From contig JANTFH010000007.1 in assembly GCA_024763535.1 (NCBI GenBank), forward strand, positions 1-64,000: a stretch of 64,000 nucleotides of DNA, given 5' to 3'. This DNA comes from Thermodesulfobacteriota bacterium. Lineage in GTDB: Bacteria; Desulfobacterota; Anaeroferrophillalia; Anaeroferrophillales; Tharpellaceae. The notes under the pieces are model-generated. The model was not told the origin of the DNA, made no database searches, and worked only from the letters and a program-made list of their open reading frames with translations. Position 1 is the first letter of the stretch. Each line of letters starts with the position of its first letter. Shown here in pieces: positions 10,826 to 20,287 of the stretch. The translations under genes and the position numbers were made by a program.

Positions 10826-10841
10826 ACACTACATATAGTGT
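10826..10841 (+). promoter_or_regulatory. NrdR box, downstream copy
   Basis: ACACTACATATAGTGT is a near-perfect match to the NrdR consensus, with intact ACAC and GTGT ends. It lies 16 bases after the upstream box and 84 bases before the nrdJ ATG. Confidence 0.88.
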
Positions 10842-10925
10842 TTTCGTCAAACAATCAACGCTCAAGCAAAACTGCTTAAAATCATTAACCATTAACTCAT
10901 ATCCCCGGCGAAAAAGGAGTATTTA

Positions 10926-13178
10926 ATGAAAAAATCAGACGCAATTCCGGCCCTGCCGAAATCGGCAACCAAACCATTTTTCAGTGAAAATGCGATCACG
11001 GTTCTAAAACGCCGATACTTGAAAAAAAGCGAATCCGGTGAGGTTGTCGAGGAGCCGCAGGATATGCTCTGGCGGGTTGCCTGGACGATTGCTGAAGGGG
11101 AAAAAGAGTTTGATAAAAAGGCTGATGTCAAAAAAATCGCCCGGGAATTTTACGAGATGATGGCGAAATTGGAATTTCTGCCCAACTCGCCGACCCTGAT
11201 GAATGCCGGCCGCGAGCTGGGCCAGCTCTCCGCCTGCTTTGTCCTGCCGATAGAAGATTCGATGGAGAGCATCTTCGAAGCCGTAAAACAGACCGCCTTA
11301 ATCCATAAGAGCGGCGGCGGCACCGGTTTCTCCTTCTCCCGGATTCGCCCCGGTAATGATCTGGTTCACTCGACCAGCGGTATCTCCAGCGGCCCGCTAT
11401 CGTTTATGTCGGTTTTCGACTGCGCCACCGAAACCATCAAGCAGGGCGGCACCCGGCGCGGAGCCAATATGGCCATATTAAGGGTCGACCACCCCGACAT
11501 TATGGATTTCATCAAGGTTAAAGCCGACCTGACGAAGTTGCAGAATTTCAACCTCTCGGTAGCCTTGACCGATACATTTATGGCCGCTCTGGAGAGTGAC
11601 GGCGACTACGATTTGATTAATCCCCGCAACGGCGAAGTCGTAAAACGGCAGAACGCGCGCAAAGTCTTCAAACAGATCGTCAAACAGGCCTGGCTTTCAG
11701 GCGAGCCCGGAATCATTTTTATCGATCGTCTCAACGCCGATAACCCGACCCCGAAAGTGGGCGCCATTGAAAGCACCAATCCCTGCGGTGAACAACCCCT
11801 GCTTCCCCACGAATCATGTAATCTCGGCTCCATCAATCTGGCCAAGATGGTCGATGACGGCAAGATCAACTTCGACCGACTCGGCGCCACGGTAACCCGG
11901 GCGGTTCATTTTTTAGATAACGTCGTCGACATCAACAACTATCCGCTGCCGATCATCGCGGAACAGACCAAAGCCAACCGGAAAATCGGTCTCGGAGTCA
12001 TGGGATTTGCGGATCTGCTGCTGATGCTGGAGGTCCCCTACTCCTCCGAGAAAGCCCGGGAGCTGGCGGCTGAAGTAATGTCCTTTGTCGACCGCACAGC
12101 TTATGAGGCCTCAATTTCCCTGGCCGAAAAACGGGGCTCCTTCCCCAACTTTCCGGAGAGTACCTACGGCACCGCCAATCCGACAATCCCGCTGCGCAAC
12201 GCCACCCGGACCACTATCGCTCCGACCGGCACGATCAGCATCCTGGCCGGCTGTTCCAGCGGTGTCGAACCGATCTTTGCTCTGGCTTTTCTGCGGCGAG
12301 TCATGGATGATGACGAACTCTTCGAGGTTAACCCGATATTTGCCGAAATCGCCCACAAAAACAATTTTTACAGTCAGTCGGTCATCAAAAAAATTGCCTA
12401 CAACGGCAGTTGTCGCAACCTTGATGAGATCCCGGAAAAATTCCGTCTCTTTTTCGAAAGCGCCCACGATATCGCCCCGCATGATCATATCGAGATTCAG
12501 GCCGCATTTCAAAAATACACCAATAACGCGGTCAGCAAAACTATAAATTTCGCCCACGATGCCACGATCGAACAGGTCGAAAAAGCCTACCTCCTGGCCT
12601 ATGAAAGCGGCTGTAAAGGGGTAACTATCTATCGTGACGGCTGCCGCGACAATCAGGTTCTAAATATCGGCAAAACCGATTCCAAACCGGCCGAGGAGGC
12701 CGCCAAACCGATCAAAAGAGACCGGCCCCAGTCGCTGGTCGGCCGCACCTATCAGATGACCACCGGCTGCGGCCCGCTCTATGTCACCATCAATGATGAC
12801 GACCGCGGCCTCTCGTTCGAGCTTTTCAACACCATCGGTAAAGCCGGAGGCTGCGCCGCCAGCCAGAGCGAAGCCATCGGCCGTCTGGTCTCCTTAGCCT
12901 GGCGCAGCGGCCAGCAACCGGAACCGATCATTAAACAGCTCATCGGTATCAGCTGTCACAAACCGGCCGGCTTCGGTGAAAACCGGGTCACCTCATGTGC
13001 CGATGCCATCGCCCAGGCAATCCGCGAACATACCGAGCACAACAATGGCAAACGCAACCAGGAACTTCATAACGAAAACAACATGGCCTTCGGCGCCTGC
13101 CCCGAGTGCGGCGGCGCCGTCGAACACGAAGGCGGCTGCATGGTCTGCCACACCTGCGGCTATTCCGAATGCGCCTAG
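10926..13178 (+). CDS. nrdJ: Vitamin B12-dependent ribonucleotide reductase (class II)
   Basis: NrdJ makes deoxyribonucleotides using adenosylcobalamin to generate the thiyl radical, so it works with or without oxygen. The 750-residue protein has LPNSPTLMNAG (about 85-95), the redox cysteines C104 and C298, the radical Cys/Glu in NPCGE (C287, E289), a PTGTISILAGCSSGVEP segment, and a C-terminal zinc-binding tail with CPECGG and CHTCGY. An AAGGAG site lies six bases before the ATG. Two NrdR boxes overlap the promoter, implying repression when dNTP or dATP is sufficient. Confidence 0.97.
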   Translation: MKKSDAIPALPKSATKPFFSENAITVLKRRYLKKSESGEVVEEPQDMLWRVAWTIAEGEKEFDKKADVKKIAREFYEMMAKLEFLPNSPTLMNAGRELGQLSACFVLPIEDSMESIFEAVKQTALIHKSGGGTGFSFSRIRPGNDLVHSTSGISSGPLSFMSVFDCATETIKQGGTRRGANMAILRVDHPDIMDFIKVKADLTKLQNFNLSVALTDTFMAALESDGDYDLINPRNGEVVKRQNARKVFKQIVKQAWLSGEPGIIFIDRLNADNPTPKVGAIESTNPCGEQPLLPHESCNLGSINLAKMVDDGKINFDRLGATVTRAVHFLDNVVDINNYPLPIIAEQTKANRKIGLGVMGFADLLLMLEVPYSSEKARELAAEVMSFVDRTAYEASISLAEKRGSFPNFPESTYGTANPTIPLRNATRTTIAPTGTISILAGCSSGVEPIFALAFLRRVMDDDELFEVNPIFAEIAHKNNFYSQSVIKKIAYNGSCRNLDEIPEKFRLFFESAHDIAPHDHIEIQAAFQKYTNNAVSKTINFAHDATIEQVEKAYLLAYESGCKGVTIYRDGCRDNQVLNIGKTDSKPAEEAAKPIKRDRPQSLVGRTYQMTTGCGPLYVTINDDDRGLSFELFNTIGKAGGCAASQSEAIGRLVSLAWRSGQQPEPIIKQLIGISCHKPAGFGENRVTSCADAIAQAIREHTEHNNGKRNQELHNENNMAFGACPECGGAVEHEGGCMVCHTCGYSECA

Positions 13179-13356
13179 AATCGCCTGAGAATAAGTTTAA
13201 GCTGACGTAGATCAAGCGGGGATATCCCTCTTGGTCTAACGTCCAGTTGGTGAAGATAGTCCAAGCCCGCAAAAGAAAAACTTGTAATAGTCGAGTCGAA
13301 CTTAGTCTCAACCGGCAGTGGACAGGCGCTGAAACGGGTCAACTAAATCTGTATTT

Positions 13357-14220
13357 TTATTGAGTTTCCAGAACCAGATCGTAAATCCGGCGGCGTTTTA
13401 AGAAGGGAAATTCGGCCTGGAGAAGATCGACCAGGTCTCGGTTGCTGTGATTTTTGCTGAAATCGGGATCGGCCAGAAGGGTGCGGATCTGATTTTCAGC
13501 AGCAGCCCGGGCTTGAGGATCGCGGGCTAGGCTTTCGCGGTCGCAGCCGGCAACCAGGAGGGTGATTTCGCCGCGCCACTCTCTTTCAGCACCCAGAAGT
13601 CTGAGTTGACTTAAAGGCCGACGCAGAAACTCTTCATAAACCTTGCTCAGTTCACGGGCGATACAGGCGGGACGGTCGCCTAAAATTTCTTCCAGAGCTT
13701 CCAGAGTGGCATTGAGGCGCCGGGGAGATTCGTAGAAGATCAAAGTCGCGGTAATCTCTTTTAACTCTTCGAGGCGGCGCTGACGCGGCCCCGGACGATT
13801 AGGGAGAAAACCGGCAAAATAGAAGGAGTCAAGCGGCAGGGCGCTGGCGCAAAGGGCGGAGATCGCGGCACAGGCTCCGGGCAGGGGGGTAATCCTGATT
13901 TCGGCCGCCGCCGCCATTTGAATCAAACGGTAACCGGGGTCGGAAATTCCCGGGGTCCCGGCCTCGGAGATAACTCCGATTTGAGCTCCGGATTTAAGTT
14001 TATCAAGGAGATCGTCAAGGCGTTTGGCCGACGAATTATCGTGCAGAGAGATTAACCGGGCCGTAATCTGATAATGGTTGAATAGTTTTCTCGCGGTCCG
14101 CGTATCTTCCGCCGCAACCAGATCAACCCGGCGCAGCGTCTCCAAAGCCCGCAGCGTAATATCGGCCAGATTGCCGATCGGCGTCGCGATCAGAAAAAGT
14201 TCACCGGCGGCAGACTCCAC
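13357..14220 (-). CDS. rsmI: 16S rRNA (cytidine(1402)-2'-O)-methyltransferase
   Basis: RsmI methylates the 2'-hydroxyl of C1402 in 16S rRNA, at the ribosomal P site. The 287-residue product has the tetrapyrrole-methylase-type fold with LIATPIGNLADITLRA at the N-terminus, VAAEDTRTARKL, and the SAM-site stretch ISEAGTPGISDPGYRL. The start codon is a GTG whose G overlaps the TAG stop of the upstream DUF721 gene, with AAGG just upstream. Confidence 0.95.
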   Translation of the reverse strand: MESAAGELFLIATPIGNLADITLRALETLRRVDLVAAEDTRTARKLFNHYQITARLISLHDNSSAKRLDDLLDKLKSGAQIGVISEAGTPGISDPGYRLIQMAAAAEIRITPLPGACAAISALCASALPLDSFYFAGFLPNRPGPRQRRLEELKEITATLIFYESPRRLNATLEALEEILGDRPACIARELSKVYEEFLRRPLSQLRLLGAEREWRGEITLLVAGCDRESLARDPQARAAAENQIRTLLADPDFSKNHSNRDLVDLLQAEFPFLKRRRIYDLVLETQ

Positions 14221-14738
14221 TAAACCTTCTCCCGGGATCGTTTTCGGGCTTCACTGTGGCAGCGCATCCGGCGCAAAAGATCACAAAGTTCCGGATCTTC
14301 AACCAGCGTCGCGATCTCCTCCTGCCATTGCCGAGCCTCGGTTTCAGAAACCAGTTCTTCATCAATATCGCCGGCGGCAGTTACGTTTTCACTCTCTCCG
14401 GCTTTAAGCTCCCGCTTCTTGACGGCCCGGCAGTGGATCGAAGCGATGAGCAGGGTTCCGGCCAGCTTATTGACCCGACTGATAATCTCCTCCTGAAGAT
14501 AGATCAATTGATGGGCCCAGGAACTGCTGGAGACATCAAGATAGAGGGTATGCCCCTTAATCCGGCGCGGCCGGCATTTATCGGTAAGCGCCCGGCCGAC
14601 GATTTTATGCCACTGACTAAAGATGTCTTCGTGCAGCAGACGCATCCTCAACGGCCGCACATTCAGCACTCCGCCGATAATTTCGGCGACCGGAAGCGCA
14701 TGTTTATTATAGCGCAATTTTTTTGCTTCAGGTGACAT
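14220..14738 (-). CDS. DUF721 (DciA-like) protein
   Basis: This 172-residue protein starts with a DUF721 domain: a helix around PVAEIIGGVLNVRPL, then IFSQWHKIVGRALTDKCRPRRIKGHTLYLDV (about 38-70), a KH-like fold. DUF721 includes DciA, which loads the replicative helicase in bacteria lacking DnaC. That role is plausible but not proven by sequence. The C-terminal third is acidic and unassigned. It lies between metG and rsmI. Confidence 0.8.
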   Translation of the reverse strand: MSPEAKKLRYNKHALPVAEIIGGVLNVRPLRMRLLHEDIFSQWHKIVGRALTDKCRPRRIKGHTLYLDVSSSSWAHQLIYLQEEIISRVNKLAGTLLIASIHCRAVKKRELKAGESENVTAAGDIDEELVSETEARQWQEEIATLVEDPELCDLLRRMRCHSEARKRSREKV

Positions 14739-14814
14739 AAGCCTTCAAAAATCAGGATAATGCGGCCCCGACCCACACTAAAAAAGTGCAAAACGATCTT
14801 ATTTTAAGACAGCC

Positions 14815-16362
14815 TTAATCCAATCTCGGGAAAAGCGACTTTCCTTTTACTACTTCCACCCCGGTTTCAAGCCCGCCCCAGGCAAAAACTTCAGGACCGG
14901 CTGAAGCCGTCGGTTCCGGCTGTCCCAGCTGAATCGCCATTTGGGCGGTTCTCTCCGGCATAACCGGGTAGAGATAAAGACTCAAAAGCCTGAGACTCTC
15001 GAGCACACAGTAGAGAACCTGGTCAAGTTCCGCCGCTTTGGCCTCGTCTTTAGCCAGCGCCCAGGGAGCCTGCTCGTCGATAAAATGATTGCATTTTTCA
15101 ACCAGGCGCCAGGCGGCGGCCAGCATTTTATTAAAGGTCAGATCATCAACCGCCTGCGCGACTTCAGCCCGAACCTCTTCATTGAGAGCCGCAAATTCCT
15201 GATAGTGGGAACTGTTGGTGTCGGCCGCCGGAATGATTCGCTGCCGATATTTTTTCACCATCGAGACCGTCCGACTCAAAAGATTCCCCAGATCGTTGGC
15301 CAACTCACTGTTGATCCGGCCCTTTAAGGCACTTTCAGAAAAATCCCCGTCCAGACCGAACGGCACTTCCCGCAGCAGAAAATAGCGGAAGGCGTCAACT
15401 CCGAATTCATTGGCCACGACTTCAGGGTCGACCACATTACCGAGCGATTTAGACATCTTTTCGCCCTCAACCGTCCACCAGCCGTGGGCAAAAACCTTGC
15501 CCGGCAGCGGCAGATTGGCGGCAAAAAGAAAGGTCGGCCAGTAGACGGCGTGAAAACGCAGAATATCTTTGCCGATCAGATGGATATCGGCCGGCCATAA
15601 CTTTTCGAAACGCTCCATATCATCGGGGAAACCGGCCGCCGTCAGATAGTTGATCAGGGCGTCAAACCAGACATAGATAACATGACGTTCATCATCCGGC
15701 ACCGGGATTCCCCAACTGAAGCTGCTGCGGCTGATGCTCAGATCACGCAGATTCTCGCGCAGAAAACCTAGGATTTCATTCATTTTACTCTGCGGCCGGA
15801 CAAATTTTTCATTCTCTCCAAGGAAGTCGAACAGACGCTGCTGAAAGGCCGACATCTTGAAGAAATAGCTCTCTTCCTTAACCCGCTCCGCCGGGCGTCT
15901 GCATTCGGGACAGTTACCGTCATCAAGCTGTGCTTCAGTCCAGAAGGTTTCGCAGGGCACGCAGTACCAGTCCTCATAATGGCCGAGATAGATATTGTCG
16001 GCCCCGTGTTCCTTGACCCGGGCATAAAAGGCGTGCACGGCCCGGTGATGGCGCTCCTCGCTGGTGCGGATAAAATCATCATTGGAGATATTCAAGACCT
16101 GCCAGAGATGAATATAGCGCTTAACGACATCGTCCACCAGCTCCTGGGCCGTCATGCCTTTAGAAGTCGCCGTCTTCTCAATCTTTAAACCGTGCTCATC
16201 CGTGCCGGTAAGAAAGAAGACCTTTTTCCCGGTTAAACGCTGATAACGGGCCACGACATCGGCGGCAATCGTAGTGTAGGCATGGCCGATATGCGGTACA
16301 TCATTGACATAATATATCGGGGTCGTAATATAAAAAGTTTTACTCTCTGACGAAACACTCAT
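14815..16362 (-). CDS. metG: Methionyl-tRNA synthetase
   Basis: MetG charges tRNA-Met. The 515-residue protein has the class I signature PHIGHAYT, a zinc knuckle (CVPCETFW with CPEC), the KMSKS loop (GEKMSKSLGN), and the anticodon-binding helical domain. It is the short form: it ends at SLFPRLD without the C-terminal tRNA-binding dimerisation domain that many homologues carry. It begins six bases after the PSP1 gene stop. Confidence 0.97.
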   Translation of the reverse strand: MSVSSESKTFYITTPIYYVNDVPHIGHAYTTIAADVVARYQRLTGKKVFFLTGTDEHGLKIEKTATSKGMTAQELVDDVVKRYIHLWQVLNISNDDFIRTSEERHHRAVHAFYARVKEHGADNIYLGHYEDWYCVPCETFWTEAQLDDGNCPECRRPAERVKEESYFFKMSAFQQRLFDFLGENEKFVRPQSKMNEILGFLRENLRDLSISRSSFSWGIPVPDDERHVIYVWFDALINYLTAAGFPDDMERFEKLWPADIHLIGKDILRFHAVYWPTFLFAANLPLPGKVFAHGWWTVEGEKMSKSLGNVVDPEVVANEFGVDAFRYFLLREVPFGLDGDFSESALKGRINSELANDLGNLLSRTVSMVKKYRQRIIPAADTNSSHYQEFAALNEEVRAEVAQAVDDLTFNKMLAAAWRLVEKCNHFIDEQAPWALAKDEAKAAELDQVLYCVLESLRLLSLYLYPVMPERTAQMAIQLGQPEPTASAGPEVFAWGGLETGVEVVKGKSLFPRLD

Positions 16363-16367
16363 AATCT

Positions 16368-17459
16368 TTAATTTTTCCTTTTTTCGCGGTTTTTATCACG
16401 TCCGGAACCCTTGCCGGAACGCTCCCCTTTTTTCCCCTGGTTCCGGTCGCCGGAGTTTCCGGAGCCGGAGTTTTTCTGATTTGAATTTTTTTGGCCGGAG
16501 TTATTTTGGCCCGAATTTTTTTGACTGGAACTTCTTCTGCCGGCATTGCCGCCGCCGGATTTACCGGAACCGGCTTTCCGGGAGCCGGAATCTTTTCTCT
16601 TCTCCCGACCGTTCGCCGCAACCTCCGCCGGTTGGGCACCGCCCTCTGCCGGTTTCGCGTTTTTCCCTAGATTGCGGGAAGCTTTCTTTTCACCTTCAGA
16701 CTTACTCTTTTCCCCGCCGTCCTTAACTTCCTTAACGTTTTTATTCTCCTGGCCCGAACCTTTACCACCCCGGCGATTGCGACCGCCGCCTTTGCCGGAG
16801 CCGGCGGCTTTGCGGTAATTTTCGTATTCGTAACCTAAACAACACATCAGCCGGCCGCAGATACCGGAAATCTTCATCGGATTCAAGGCCAGATTCTGCT
16901 CCTTGGCCATCTTCACGGTAACCGGCTCAAAGGTCGAGAGGAAAGCGGCGCAACAGAGCTCACGGCCGCAGATACCGACTCCCCCCAGCATTCCGGCGGC
17001 ATCCCGGATGCCGATCTGGCGCATCTCAACCCGAACGTGCAGGGTATGAGCCAGATCCTTAACCAGCTCCCGGAAATCGACCCGGTTTTCGGCGGTAAAA
17101 TAGAAGATTACCCGGTTGCCGTCGTGCATGAATTCAGCCCGTACAAGCTTCATCTTCAATTTGCTTAGCTCAATCTTCTCCTGGCAGATCCGGGCCGCTT
17201 CAAGCTCGCGTTTGCAGTTATCCTGCAAGCGCGCAAAATCGTCATCACGGGCTTTACGCAGAACCTTCTTGACACTCTCGGGCGGCACCCCGTCGGGAAG
17301 CACGGAGTCCTCCGGCGAAACTACCACCTGGCCGATATTGACCCCGCGATCGGTCTCAACCACCACATCATCGTTGACCTTGAGATGTAAAGCCCCGACC
17401 TCGAAACAGTAGACCCTACGGGAACAGCGGAAGGAGATCCCGGCATAACGTTTAACCAT
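16368..17459 (-). CDS. PSP1-domain (RicT/YaaT-like) protein with a long low-complexity tail
   Basis: Residues 1 to about 215 form a PSP1-type protein: VVETDRGVNIGQVV near the start, the segment VIFYFTAENRVDFRELVKDL, and the cysteine-rich CGRELCCAAFL and CGRLMCCLGYEYE motifs known from RicT/YaaT, which bind Fe-S clusters in Bacillus and act in RNA processing. As in Bacillus, it lies beside holB and tmk. The last 145 or so residues are very unusual: rich in Gly, Ser, Lys, Asn, Gln and Arg, with degenerate NSGQKNSNQKNSG repeats, and probably disordered and nucleic-acid binding. Confidence 0.88.
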   Translation of the reverse strand: MVKRYAGISFRCSRRVYCFEVGALHLKVNDDVVVETDRGVNIGQVVVSPEDSVLPDGVPPESVKKVLRKARDDDFARLQDNCKRELEAARICQEKIELSKLKMKLVRAEFMHDGNRVIFYFTAENRVDFRELVKDLAHTLHVRVEMRQIGIRDAAGMLGGVGICGRELCCAAFLSTFEPVTVKMAKEQNLALNPMKISGICGRLMCCLGYEYENYRKAAGSGKGGGRNRRGGKGSGQENKNVKEVKDGGEKSKSEGEKKASRNLGKNAKPAEGGAQPAEVAANGREKRKDSGSRKAGSGKSGGGNAGRRSSSQKNSGQNNSGQKNSNQKNSGSGNSGDRNQGKKGERSGKGSGRDKNREKRKN

Positions 17460-17566
17460 CGAAAAACCTCTATTTCAGTACCGAATATGAAATTTTTTAT
17501 CAATCTTCACGATACTTATCTGATCCGGCAACCCCGGAAATTATGTTAAAAAATCACTTTGAATAA

Positions 17567-18586
17567 CTAGATCCTGTCGGATACGGTTACAATGGCGGTA
17601 AATAACGCCTCAAAAGCCAGTTTCATATTGACATTAACCGCCTGCGCCTTCTCGACCTCCAGCAGCCGCTGACGAATCGACCGGATTTCAATCTCCGGCA
17701 GACCGGCGAAGAGACGCACCGCTTCCCTCCAGGCCGGGGTCGATATATGCATATCACCTTCGCCGGCGCCCTCAAGACCGTGTTTCGCCAGCAGGGTATC
17801 GTGGAGAAAACTGCGCAGGATAAAAAAGAGTACCTCACGTTCATCAAACTCTGCCGCAGTCTCAGCCAGATCCAGAGCCTGAGCCAGGGTTGACTGAGGC
17901 AGACGGCTGAACCTGCCGATAAAATCACTGAACCATAAAAGGTTCTCACTCTCTAAAAAAAAGAGCGCCCGTCCCATACTACCGCCGGACCAGGCCGCAG
18001 CCGCGTCAATCCCGGCTATGGCATCCGCGCCCTTCTCCGTATCCGCTTCCAGCCGCTGCAAGATTTCAACCACAACCGCCGGCTTTAACGAGATAAAGGA
18101 GATAAGCAGACAGCGGGATAAAATTGTCGGCGGCAGCAAACTGTGACGATGGCTTAAAAGGATAAACAGCACCGCCGAAGAGGGCTCCTCCAAGGTTTTC
18201 AACAGCGCATTCGCGGCGTATTGATTGAGTTTATGAGCATCCTCAATAATGACAATGCGCCGCTCTCCCACCAGCGGCGCGTAGCTGATAAATTCCTGAA
18301 TTTCAGCTACCTGATCAAGTTTGATCTGCTGTTTCTCGGCCGCAACCGTCAGCAAATCGGGATAGAGCCCGCGCTCAATCTGAATACAGGCCGGACAATG
18401 ACCGCAGGCATCACCGTCTTGCAGTTCACGACAGCTTAAAGCCTGAGCAAACAGGCGGGCCGCCAGATTTTTACCGACACCCTCGGGTCCGGCAAAAAGC
18501 AGCGTCTGCGGCACCCGGTTGCGGGATATCATGTTATAAAGGAGCTCCCGCGCTCTAACCTGTCCTGAAAGCTCAGCTAAGGGCAT
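17567..18586 (-). CDS. holB: DNA polymerase III delta' subunit
   Basis: Delta' is a clamp-loader subunit. The 339-residue product has an AAA+ core with GPEGVGKNLAARLF, a zinc module with cysteines CGHCPAC, IEDAHKLNQYAANALLKTLEEP and an SRC motif (LSRCLLIS). It starts four bases after the tmk stop, and PSP1 follows. The tmk-holB-PSP1 arrangement is widely conserved. Confidence 0.93.
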   Translation of the reverse strand: MPLAELSGQVRARELLYNMISRNRVPQTLLFAGPEGVGKNLAARLFAQALSCRELQDGDACGHCPACIQIERGLYPDLLTVAAEKQQIKLDQVAEIQEFISYAPLVGERRIVIIEDAHKLNQYAANALLKTLEEPSSAVLFILLSHRHSLLPPTILSRCLLISFISLKPAVVVEILQRLEADTEKGADAIAGIDAAAAWSGGSMGRALFFLESENLLWFSDFIGRFSRLPQSTLAQALDLAETAAEFDEREVLFFILRSFLHDTLLAKHGLEGAGEGDMHISTPAWREAVRLFAGLPEIEIRSIRQRLLEVEKAQAVNVNMKLAFEALFTAIVTVSDRI

Positions 18587-18589
18587 ACA

Positions 18590-19273
18590 CTATCCGAGAA
18601 TCCGGCCGGAAAACTCCTGCCAGATACAATCATGAATATAATCAATCTCCTGCTGCGCGTCAATCACTCGAAAACGCTCTCTCTCAATCTCCGCCAGATG
18701 CAGAAAACCGGCCCGCACCTGCTCATGAAAATCGAGATGGCGCTGCTCAAAACGATCGGCAATACCCACCGCCCCGGTCTCCTGATTACGCCGCCGGGCG
18801 CGTTCCAGACCGATGCGCGCGGGACAGTCGAGAAGAAAAGTCAACTGGGGCCAGTCGGGACCGACAACCAGCCGGTTCAAGTTATCGATAATCTTCGCCG
18901 AAACCGCTTCCCGGCTGCCGGCATCCGCCGCCGAAGCGGCAAAACCCTGATAGACCCAGGTCGAATCGATGAAACGATCGATTAAAACCAGCGCTCCCCG
19001 GATTCTGGCCGGACGAATTACCCGTAAACAGTGTTCCCGGCGATCCGCCAGATAGAGTAAAAGCTCCGTTAAAGCATCAGGATTATGGGCCGGATCTAAA
19101 AGCAGATGCCGAAGTTCCTGTCCCAACGCCGTAGCTCCGGGTTCGCGGGAGATAACCACCTCCAAACCCTGCCGACGCAGGCGCTCGGCGAGCATGACAA
19201 TCTGGGTCGATTTACCGCACCCTTCGATTCCTTCAAACGAGATCAAACTTCCTTGTTTCAAGTTTTCAGCCAT
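18590..19273 (-). CDS. tmk: Thymidylate kinase
   Basis: Tmk phosphorylates dTMP to dTDP. The 227-residue protein shows a P-loop FEGIEGCGKST, the DR(F/Y/H) region LIDRFIDSTWVYQGFA, REPG after the first strand, and a lid with RARRRNQETG. It sits three bases after the transglycosylase gene stop and directly before holB. Confidence 0.96.
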   Translation of the reverse strand: MAENLKQGSLISFEGIEGCGKSTQIVMLAERLRRQGLEVVISREPGATALGQELRHLLLDPAHNPDALTELLLYLADRREHCLRVIRPARIRGALVLIDRFIDSTWVYQGFAASAADAGSREAVSAKIIDNLNRLVVGPDWPQLTFLLDCPARIGLERARRRNQETGAVGIADRFEQRHLDFHEQVRAGFLHLAEIERERFRVIDAQQEIDYIHDCIWQEFSGRILG

Positions 19274-19276
19274 AAA

Positions 19277-20143
19277 CTATTTTAATTTACCCGCCAGGGC
19301 CACCACCGTTTCACAATAGAGACGGCTGTGATTGTAACTTAAGACCACCTTCTCCTTCTGCTTGACGGTAAGGCCCGGACGCCAGCCGTGAGCCTTTAAG
19401 TAGTTGGCGACACTGGCGGCGGCATCCTGAAAATCATAGAGATCGATGCGTTTGTCACCATTGCCGTCGACGGCGTAACGCAGACAGCTGCTGGGAATAA
19501 ACTGGCAGATGCCGAAGGCTCCGGCCCAGGAACCTTTAACCTCTTCAACATCGAGCCGGTCGTCCATTTGCAGCAGGGCTACCAGTTCAGTGTAACCCCA
19601 GGCCGATTTTTTTTGGGCCCGACGTTTAAGCCAGGCATAGTCGAGATCAGGAAATTTCGGTTTAAGCTCACTGTAGACCCGGCGCAGATATTTCTCCTGG
19701 TTGCAGGATGCCAAAGAGACGAACACCTTTAACAAAGGATAACGCCCCGGGTAGCGCCCGATATCGGACTCGACCAGAAAAATGGCGGTTATAACCTCCG
19801 CCTCAACCTTGAATTTTCCCTCTGTTTTAACCAGCCATTGCCGGTTTTCATCCAGAAACTTCTGCGCTTTCCGGACTGATGCCGGAGCCACAAAACGATC
19901 GTAAGTTGCTTTATATTCAACCTGTTTAAGATTTTTACCGATTATCGAGGTATCGACCGCAACCTTCTTCCCCTCAACACAGTAGCGGGCAACCAGAGAT
20001 TTATCAAGGCCCTTTTCCGCCGCCAGACGTCGGCAGAGCGAAGTTTCCGCACCCGCAACCGCGGCCCCGGGGAAAATCGATCCGGCTACCGGCAGCAGCA
20101 GTCCCAACAACAGCAGCTGAAAAATTTTTCTCACGCGAAGCAC
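19277..20143 (-). CDS. Lytic murein transglycosylase, MltB family
   Basis: The 288-residue protein has a signal peptide (LLLLGLLLPVAG... PGAAVAGAE) and an MltB-type SLT_2 domain that cleaves peptidoglycan glycan strands. The probable catalytic glutamate is in IFLVESDIGRYPG. GSWAGAFGICQFIPSS and DLYDFQDAAASVANYLKAHGW are typical of the family. Translation starts at GTG 20143, not at the upstream frame start: AAGGAGG lies five bases before this codon, and the resulting N-terminus is a proper signal peptide. No lipobox cysteine is seen, so it is probably periplasmic. Confidence 0.88.
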   Translation of the reverse strand: MLRVRKIFQLLLLGLLLPVAGSIFPGAAVAGAETSLCRRLAAEKGLDKSLVARYCVEGKKVAVDTSIIGKNLKQVEYKATYDRFVAPASVRKAQKFLDENRQWLVKTEGKFKVEAEVITAIFLVESDIGRYPGRYPLLKVFVSLASCNQEKYLRRVYSELKPKFPDLDYAWLKRRAQKKSAWGYTELVALLQMDDRLDVEEVKGSWAGAFGICQFIPSSCLRYAVDGNGDKRIDLYDFQDAAASVANYLKAHGWRPGLTVKQKEKVVLSYNHSRLYCETVVALAGKLK

Positions 20144-20287
20144 AAACTCCTCCTTAAAAGGGCATTTTCTCAAACGGTTTCGGCGCAAGCTTTCAAGGCT
20201 AACGTAAACGCTGAATATTTTTCACCAGGCTCCCATAAAGCTACTACCAATAAGCCGGGGAAAAATCTATAAAAAATACGCCGGCAA

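Noticed and set aside
12988-13311. Minus-strand frame after nrdJ
   Set aside because: Mostly antisense to the Arg/Gly-poor nrdJ end; arginine-rich composition is typical of a shadow frame.
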